Made by a program: the position numbers and the translations under genes | Shown here: in pieces, positions 59,092 to 64,000 of the stretch | Position numbering within the stretch: the first letter of the stretch is position 1 | How the letters are laid out: each line of letters opens with the position of its first letter | The notes under the pieces: model-generated | Database searches by the model: none | The model's input: the letters and a program-made list of their open reading frames with translations, nothing else | What the model was told of the DNA's origin: nothing | Assembly (NCBI RefSeq): GCF_947489565.1 | Contig: NZ_CANLEA010000015.1 | Span: forward strand, 1-64,000 | Length of the DNA: 64,000 nt | DNA from: an uncultured Kordia sp. | Lineage (GTDB): Bacteria > Bacteroidota > Bacteroidia > Flavobacteriales > Flavobacteriaceae | Direction of reading: 5' to 3'

Positions 59092-61877
59092 TGTACACAA
59101 TAAAAACAACCATGGAAAAGACCATTTTAGCTAACTACTATGATCATCTAGTAAAACCTTCAAAGCAATCGCTTCCAGCATTAATAAACACAAAAGCAAA
59201 GGAAGTCCCAGAAGCATTAAGGCATTTTGAATATCCTATATCTTCTTGGCCTATCATTCTAACAAAAGAAGAGGTTGAAGAATTAGAAGATTGTTGTACG
59301 TTGATTCCAAGACTCATAAAAGAAATACCTGAGCTATATTTTAAAAATGATCTTGAAAAAATAGCTAATTTCTACTATGAAGGAGATCAAACCAAAGCAC
59401 AATTTGCAAACTTTTGCAATCAGAAAAAGATAGATGTAAGCTGTCGTTTGGATTTAATACAATCTGATTCAGGTTTTAAAGTATTGGAAGTAAATACAGG
59501 TTCTGCTATTGGCGGAATGGAAATTCAAAGCTTTAAAGGCGCTATAGAAGTAATGCATCCCGAATTAGAAGATGAAAAAATAGGTTTAAAAGCACGTGAG
59601 GTACAACAAATTTATATTGATTTCATTATTCAAAAAGCAATTGAATTACGCGCTAAAGGAGAAGATGAAATTACCATTTTCATGGCAGAATTAATCTCAA
59701 ATAGAGAAGGTTTTATCGCGTATGCAGAAGCAGAAAAGTTTTTTAATGAAATCCTCAATGAACAAATAAAAAAGTACAATATAAAAGGAAAAGTAGTCAT
59801 CAACACTATGTCTTCTGTAAAGTTTCAAAACAACAAACTGACTTACAATGATGAACGTGTACATGTAGTTTTGATACGTAATTTTGCGCTAAAAGATATT
59901 TCACCAGATGTATTTAGAGCTTTTATGATGAATGCGATCTATTTTCCAGACCACTTAGGAGTAGGCGTACTTCGCGATAAACGAAACCTTGCAATACTTC
60001 GCACACTTGCCGACGAAGGAAAATTTACTGCAGAAGAAAACAAAAAAATACAAAAATTTATTCCTTGGTCGGTATTAATGCAAGAAACCACAGTTTCGTA
60101 CAATGGTGCTACGCATGATTTACAAACCTTATTAAAAGAGCAAAAAGACAATTTAGTAATTAAAGTTGCTGACGGATTACAAGGAGATGATGTATATATT
60201 GGAAGATCATTATCTGAAGAAGCTTGGAATAAAGCCATAAAAAAAGCAACTCAAGAAGAAAAATACATTGTACAAGAGTTTGTGTCATCTGACTATATAC
60301 AAGCACCAAACAAACAGAATCAATGGACACCACACTCATTAGTTTGGGGCGCTTTCGGATTCGGAGATGCCTATGGAGGTACTTGGATACGAATGTCATC
60401 TAAAGAAAATAGCTCCGGAGTTATCAATGCTGCAACAGGAGCTATAGAAGCTATTGTCTATGAAGAAGTAGCTGTGCAGCATGAAACTCCTATGGTAGAA
60501 AAAGAAATGACAGCTACGATATTGGGAGATGCCTACGAGAATTTAATGACTTTAGATGCGTCTAAAAATTGCCCAACTTTTGTAGATGCTTCTTCTGAAA
60601 AATTACCAAAATTTTTGAGAGGATACGGATATCCTGTTTCATCGTGGCCAGTTATTATCGACAGAACACAAACCAAAAGTTTAGAAGAACTTTGTGTCAA
60701 AATACCCGAACTCCTTACTAAAATACCTGAATTACACTTTCAAAATGATACCAAGAAAATTGCAGATTTTTACTTTCAAGGAGATGAAATGATGACGCAA
60801 TTTGCGATGTTATGCCACGAAAAAAAGATAGAAATTGGTTGTCGTTTAGATTTATCGCTCGATGCAGATGGATTTAAAATACTAGAAGCCAATGTTGGTT
60901 CTTCTATTGGAGGATGGCAAGTACAAAGTTTTGAGTCAATCATCCGTGAAACACATCCAAATTTAGATGAAAATTTCACTACAGAAAATACACAAGCTAA
61001 TTACATCGACTTTTTGGTGAAAAATATCATCAAACAAGTTTCATATCTTAAAGAAGACATCAATGTGTTTTTAGCCATTGGAGAATACGAAGAAGGTTTC
61101 CAAAGAGAAAATATTACGAGCTTCTTTAATGATTTATTAGCAGAATCATTAAAAGGTACAAGATTCAAAGGACATACATTTATCGGAGAATTTACAGATA
61201 TAGAATTACAAAAAAACAAACTAATTTTTGAAGGTCAAGAGATGCACGGTGCTTTAGAAATTGTAGTAAGCGATATGGGAATTCCAGCTAATATCTTTAG
61301 AGCTTTTATGATGGGAATTGTTTACTTTCCAGACCATTTGGCTTCAGGAATGTATGGCGACAAAAGAAACTTGGGAATCTTAAGAGAATTAGCCGAAAAC
61401 AATAAATTTACCGCAGCAGAAAATAAATTGGTTATTGAAAGTATTCCATGGACAAAGGAAATTAAAGATAGGACAGAGATATTTCAAGGAGAACGTTTAC
61501 CGATCACAGAAATTCTAAGAAATCATAAAGAAGACATGGTGATCAAAGCAGCGCAAGGATATCAAGGAAAAGATGTTTTTATAGGAAGATTTTCGTCTGA
61601 TGAAGAATGGAATGAAGCTATAAAATTAGCCTTAACGAATAAAAACTTTATTGCACAAGAATTCAGTGATTCTATCAAAGTATTAGCACCTAATAAAGAA
61701 AATCAGTGGACGCCGCATAAATTAATTTGGGGAGCTTTCGGATTTGGAGAGAAATATGGAGGTGTTTGGGTACGAACATCAGAAGTAGCCAATGATATCG
61801 GAGTTATCAATTCTGCCACAGGAGCAGTTGAAGCCATTGTGTACGAACACCATTTGATGGATGAAATGACCATATGA
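59091..61877 (+). CDS. Tandem-duplicated circularly permuted ATP-grasp protein (putative amide ligase)
   Basis: I start it at the ATG at 59091, which overlaps the previous stop; another ATG lies at 59112. The protein consists of two homologous halves of about 460-470 residues, joined near base 60500. Each half has CRLDL followed by a KxLEVN/KILEAN strand and a GGMEIQSF/GGWQVQSF loop. Each also has a VIKVADGLQG/VIKAAQGYQG strand, a YIVQEF/FIAQEF motif, NQWTPH and a closing GVIN-ATGA-EAIVYE. This layout resembles glutathionylspermidine-synthase-like, circularly permuted ATP-grasp enzymes, which activate a carboxylate as acyl phosphate and couple it to an amine. Both halves retain the metal- and nucleotide-binding type residues I can recognise. 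It is translationally coupled to the hydrolase and to the phosphopantetheinyl transferase (ATGA overlap). Its substrate is unknown: the NRPS product or the cysteine-rich precursor peptides are candidates. Confidence 0.75.
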   Translation: MYTIKTTMEKTILANYYDHLVKPSKQSLPALINTKAKEVPEALRHFEYPISSWPIILTKEEVEELEDCCTLIPRLIKEIPELYFKNDLEKIANFYYEGDQTKAQFANFCNQKKIDVSCRLDLIQSDSGFKVLEVNTGSAIGGMEIQSFKGAIEVMHPELEDEKIGLKAREVQQIYIDFIIQKAIELRAKGEDEITIFMAELISNREGFIAYAEAEKFFNEILNEQIKKYNIKGKVVINTMSSVKFQNNKLTYNDERVHVVLIRNFALKDISPDVFRAFMMNAIYFPDHLGVGVLRDKRNLAILRTLADEGKFTAEENKKIQKFIPWSVLMQETTVSYNGATHDLQTLLKEQKDNLVIKVADGLQGDDVYIGRSLSEEAWNKAIKKATQEEKYIVQEFVSSDYIQAPNKQNQWTPHSLVWGAFGFGDAYGGTWIRMSSKENSSGVINAATGAIEAIVYEEVAVQHETPMVEKEMTATILGDAYENLMTLDASKNCPTFVDASSEKLPKFLRGYGYPVSSWPVIIDRTQTKSLEELCVKIPELLTKIPELHFQNDTKKIADFYFQGDEMMTQFAMLCHEKKIEIGCRLDLSLDADGFKILEANVGSSIGGWQVQSFESIIRETHPNLDENFTTENTQANYIDFLVKNIIKQVSYLKEDINVFLAIGEYEEGFQRENITSFFNDLLAESLKGTRFKGHTFIGEFTDIELQKNKLIFEGQEMHGALEIVVSDMGIPANIFRAFMMGIVYFPDHLASGMYGDKRNLGILRELAENNKFTAAENKLVIESIPWTKEIKDRTEIFQGERLPITEILRNHKEDMVIKAAQGYQGKDVFIGRFSSDEEWNEAIKLALTNKNFIAQEFSDSIKVLAPNKENQWTPHKLIWGAFGFGEKYGGVWVRTSEVANDIGVINSATGAVEAIVYEHHLMDEMTI

Positions 61878-62536
61878 TAACAATTTATTACTACCAAATA
61901 TCACAAAATGCTCATGCTGGATTGATTCAAAAGTATCTTTCCAACTTTCCTGTAGAATTTCAAGAAAGAATACAAAGATTCAGGAGATGGGAAGATGCAC
62001 AATTGTCTTTATCAGGAAGATTGTTGCTACAATATGCTTTGCAAAAGCATGCGAAATTAGCTCATTTTGATTGGAATTCATTGTCGTATACTTCCTATGG
62101 AAAACCGTATTTAGATACCAGTGAGCTACATTTTAATATTTCACATTCAGGAACAATAGTGGCTTGCGCACTAACGACAGGAATCAAAATTGGAATAGAT
62201 ATGGAACAAATGCGTCCCATAGATGTAGAAGATTTTAAGCGACAAATGACAAACAATGAATGGCAATATGTAAACACTGCTGAAAATCAATTGCAAGCCT
62301 TTTATGAATATTGGACTAAAAAAGAAGCCGTGATCAAAGCAGATGGAAAAGGAATGTCCATTCCGTTGTTATCTTTTGAAATTCAAAACAATACAACATT
62401 GGTTCATTCAGAGAAATTTTACACCAAAAGAATCGCTTTATCAGAAAACTACATGTGTCATATTGCGTGCAATAAGGAAATTGATGCAACAGATATTAAT
62501 CTTATAGAAATACCAGATTTGACGGCCAAAATTTAA
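61874..62536 (+). CDS. Sfp-type 4'-phosphopantetheinyl transferase
   Basis: The 220-residue length is typical of Sfp-type enzymes. The motifs are present in order: FNISHSG, then GIDMEQ (near residue 107, metal-binding Asp and Glu) and WTKKEAVIKADGKG (near residue 147). The enzyme moves phosphopantetheine from CoA onto the conserved Ser of carrier domains, so it should activate the nine peptidyl and two acyl carrier domains in this window. The ATG at 61874 overlaps the TGA of the ATP-grasp gene. It is the last gene of the + strand operon, and a strong bidirectional terminator follows. Confidence 0.95.
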   Translation: MITIYYYQISQNAHAGLIQKYLSNFPVEFQERIQRFRRWEDAQLSLSGRLLLQYALQKHAKLAHFDWNSLSYTSYGKPYLDTSELHFNISHSGTIVACALTTGIKIGIDMEQMRPIDVEDFKRQMTNNEWQYVNTAENQLQAFYEYWTKKEAVIKADGKGMSIPLLSFEIQNNTTLVHSEKFYTKRIALSENYMCHIACNKEIDATDINLIEIPDLTAKI

Positions 62537-62574
62537 AATTTCATCAAGTATTGTCTAGAAAATAAGGAAACATA

Positions 62575-62608
62575 AAAAACGCCATCAAGAGAGCATGATG
62601 GCGTTTTT
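62575..62608. terminator. Bidirectional rho-independent terminator between convergent genes
   Basis: The arms aaaaacgccatca (62575-62587) and tgatggcgttttt (62596-62608) are perfect reverse complements around an 8-nt loop. The stem has a G+C core and T runs in both directions. It lies between the + strand phosphopantetheinyl transferase and the - strand gene ending at 62628, and marks the right border of the cluster. Confidence 0.92.
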
Positions 62609-62627
62609 CTGTATTATGAATATACGT

Positions 62628-63815
62628 TTAATCTAAATTTTCTAAAGGTTTACAAGCGTTCACATACATTAAAACATCATATTGTAAAACTAATTTTTTC
62701 ATTTTTGGAGATAAACGATTGGCTTTCTCTTTTAACTTTTCGGCATCAATGATAATATAGTTAGCCGTTATATTTTTGATAAGATTTTTAACTTCTTCAG
62801 GTATATTTTCAGAATCATCAAATGGTACTACGGGAGTTGGCGCAAAAGGATTTCCTAAATTTTTAGCACCATTAATTCCCACAGCATATACATGCAAAGA
62901 AGTTTTCCCGTTCATGGCTGCCAATTCGGTAATCATATTTGAAATATCCAATACATTGGTAGGAGTAAATCCTTTTGCAACATGATTTGCTCCTAATTTA
63001 AAGATCACTTTCGGTAATTTTCCAGCAGTTGCTGCTTCATCATAATACGTTAAAAAATTACGTTTCATGAGTTTTGCACGTTCATTATTGTTCAAATAAT
63101 ATTGTTGCTGAAAATTGTACAAGTATATTTCTTTAGTCAATTTTAAATCTGTTAGTATTTTTTTCTCTTCATCAGAAATTGTCAATGCCATCAGTTTGTG
63201 ATGCAATTCGTCAGTATATTTAAAAATAAATAATGCCTGATAATCTTTTTTCTCTACAGCTTTATTAAAAGCCAAATTTGCTTCTTTCAATAGAGGTTTT
63301 ACGGTGTTTTTTAGGGCTTTATTATCATTCAGATTTACCAAATAATCAAAAACAAGTCTATATTCTACCATGAAAGATTGATCTATTCCCCAAATTGCAC
63401 CATGATTTTCAATAACGTTTTTAAATAGTCCGATATCATTCTTATTATTATAAAATGGAATTGCGAACGGATATGCATCATACAGTTTTTTCAATCCTTC
63501 CGCAGGATTTTTTGCACTTGTAAATTGTAGTTCTAAAATATTAGCTGCAAAAGGCGAAGTTTCTATACAAAGTGCATTATATCCTTCTGGTTTAGAAAGA
63601 TTGTATAAAGCATTGGTAATTTCTCCAACTTCCTGAATGCCATGCTGTTCTCCGAGCATGATAAATTGTGTGTTCTTAATTTTCTTTGAAAAGAATTGTG
63701 CAAATTGATTCGAATTCAAATCATTCACACCAAAAGAATAGTTCTCGATCAAGTTTTGAGCTTGTATAGTAAAAGCAACTAAACAAGCAATTACAGTAAG
63801 TGTACGTGTTTTCAT
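62628..63815 (-). CDS. Secreted protein of the EreA/ChaN/Tiki-like group, function unknown
   Basis: A 395-residue protein with a signal peptide of about 20 residues ending TIQAQ. Near the mature N-terminus it has LGEQHG (residues 54-59), followed by a conserved-looking ETSPF strand. Later there is KLGANHVAKG. The pairing of an early GE-H motif with a late GxxH motif is typical of the erythromycin-esterase/ChaN/TraB-like superfamily, whose members include esterases, haem-binding proteins and metalloproteases. I cannot assign a reaction. It is transcribed away from the cluster, and its ATG overlaps the stop of the upstream M23 peptidase gene (TAATG on the - strand). This suggests a separate cell-envelope operon rather than a role in the NRPS pathway. 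Confidence 0.6.
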   Translation of the reverse strand: MKTRTLTVIACLVAFTIQAQNLIENYSFGVNDLNSNQFAQFFSKKIKNTQFIMLGEQHGIQEVGEITNALYNLSKPEGYNALCIETSPFAANILELQFTSAKNPAEGLKKLYDAYPFAIPFYNNKNDIGLFKNVIENHGAIWGIDQSFMVEYRLVFDYLVNLNDNKALKNTVKPLLKEANLAFNKAVEKKDYQALFIFKYTDELHHKLMALTISDEEKKILTDLKLTKEIYLYNFQQQYYLNNNERAKLMKRNFLTYYDEAATAGKLPKVIFKLGANHVAKGFTPTNVLDISNMITELAAMNGKTSLHVYAVGINGAKNLGNPFAPTPVVPFDDSENIPEEVKNLIKNITANYIIIDAEKLKEKANRLSPKMKKLVLQYDVLMYVNACKPLENLD

Positions 63816-64000
63816 TATTGTATTTTTATTCGTTTTACATGATCTCCTTTTTTCAGAGCTTTATTTTCATATCCTTCAAAATAGATAGGTACGCAAATAT
63901 CTTTGGGCAATCGGACGGCAAAGTGCAGATGTGGTCCGCTAGAATATCCTGTATTTCCTGAATATCCGATAAGTTGGCCTCTTTGAACAGTATCTCCTTT
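63815..64000 (-). CDS. M23 (LytM-type) peptidase, C-terminal fragment
   Basis: The last 61 codons of a gene that continues beyond the right edge. The fragment carries KGDTVQRGQLIGYSGNTG followed by GPHLHF, the C-terminal metal-binding HxH motif of M23 zinc endopeptidases, and then a basic tail ending in KRIKIQ. M23 enzymes cut peptidoglycan cross-bridges, or act as inactive regulators of amidases. The first metal-binding motif lies outside the window, so activity cannot be judged. The stop codon TTA (63815-63817 on the + strand) overlaps the start of the next gene by one base. Confidence 0.85.
   Translation of the reverse strand, partial: KGDTVQRGQLIGYSGNTGYSSGPHLHFAVRLPKDICVPIYFEGYENKALKKGDHVKRIKIQ

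Noticed and set aside
1-64000. Many 60-150 residue ORFs antisense to, or out of frame with, the large synthetase genes
   Set aside because: They lie inside well-supported genes, show no recognisable domain or signal, and arise from the biased codon use of long NRPS/PKS genes.
1-64000. A siderophore locus, suggested by the PvdE-type exporter and Asp residues
   Set aside because: No TonB-dependent receptor, hydroxamate or catechol enzymes, or Fur-type regulator are visible in the window.
1-64000. tRNA, rRNA, CRISPR array, insertion sequence or transposase
   Set aside because: None was recognised on either strand; there are no short direct-repeat arrays and no transposase-like ORFs.

Overview
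The window is AT-rich DNA (visibly well under 40% G+C) with Lys/Asn/Glu-rich proteins, no clear Shine-Dalgarno sites before most starts, and two short precursor peptides carrying the Bacteroidota double-glycine leader. This points to a marine flavobacterium (Bacteroidota). A Kordia-like genome is my guess from the overall style and cannot be proven from this sequence. Almost the whole window is a specialised-metabolite locus read on the + strand.

Region 1 (1-16106) is the end of a non-ribosomal peptide synthetase (NRPS) line. A partial protein enters from the left (E-C-A-T-C-A-T). Next comes a CmlA-type diiron beta-hydroxylase with a metallo-beta-lactamase fold, then a C-A-T-C-A-T-TE protein that ends the line by thioesterase release. 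Read by eye against GrsA, the adenylation pockets predict Phe, an Ala/Gly-like residue, one unassigned residue and Thr. A Na+/alanine-type symporter (16161-17783) follows. A 505-bp gap with a terminator-like hairpin and two perfect dyads then separates region 1 from region 2.

Region 2 (18289-62536) is a second locus, all + strand with mostly tiny gaps or overlapping stop/start codons. In order it holds: an O-carbamoyltransferase; a 4364-residue trimodular NRPS with two epimerases and a methyltransferase inserted inside an adenylation domain; a bimodular NRPS (Pro, Asp); a KS-AT-KR-ACP polyketide synthase; a secreted CocE/X-Pro-peptidase-like hydrolase; a KS-(dead AT)-ACP-reductase protein; a type II thioesterase; and a PvdE-type cyclic-peptide exporter. 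Two tandem double-glycine precursor peptides follow, each preceded by a hairpin and a conserved 34-bp leader. Then come a C-A(Gly)-T-C NRPS, a second secreted alpha/beta hydrolase, a tandem-duplicated circularly permuted ATP-grasp ligase and an Sfp-type phosphopantetheinyl transferase. The reductase gives a release mode different from the TE of region 1, so the locus probably makes two products. The most unusual part is the co-location of ribosomal precursor peptides, a duplicated ATP-grasp ligase and an NRPS/PKS line, with no recognisable lanthipeptide or radical-SAM maturase.

Region 3 (62537-64000) is outside the cluster. A bidirectional terminator is followed by two translationally coupled - strand genes: a secreted protein resembling the EreA/ChaN/Tiki group, and the C-terminal end of an M23 (LytM) peptidase that runs off the right edge.
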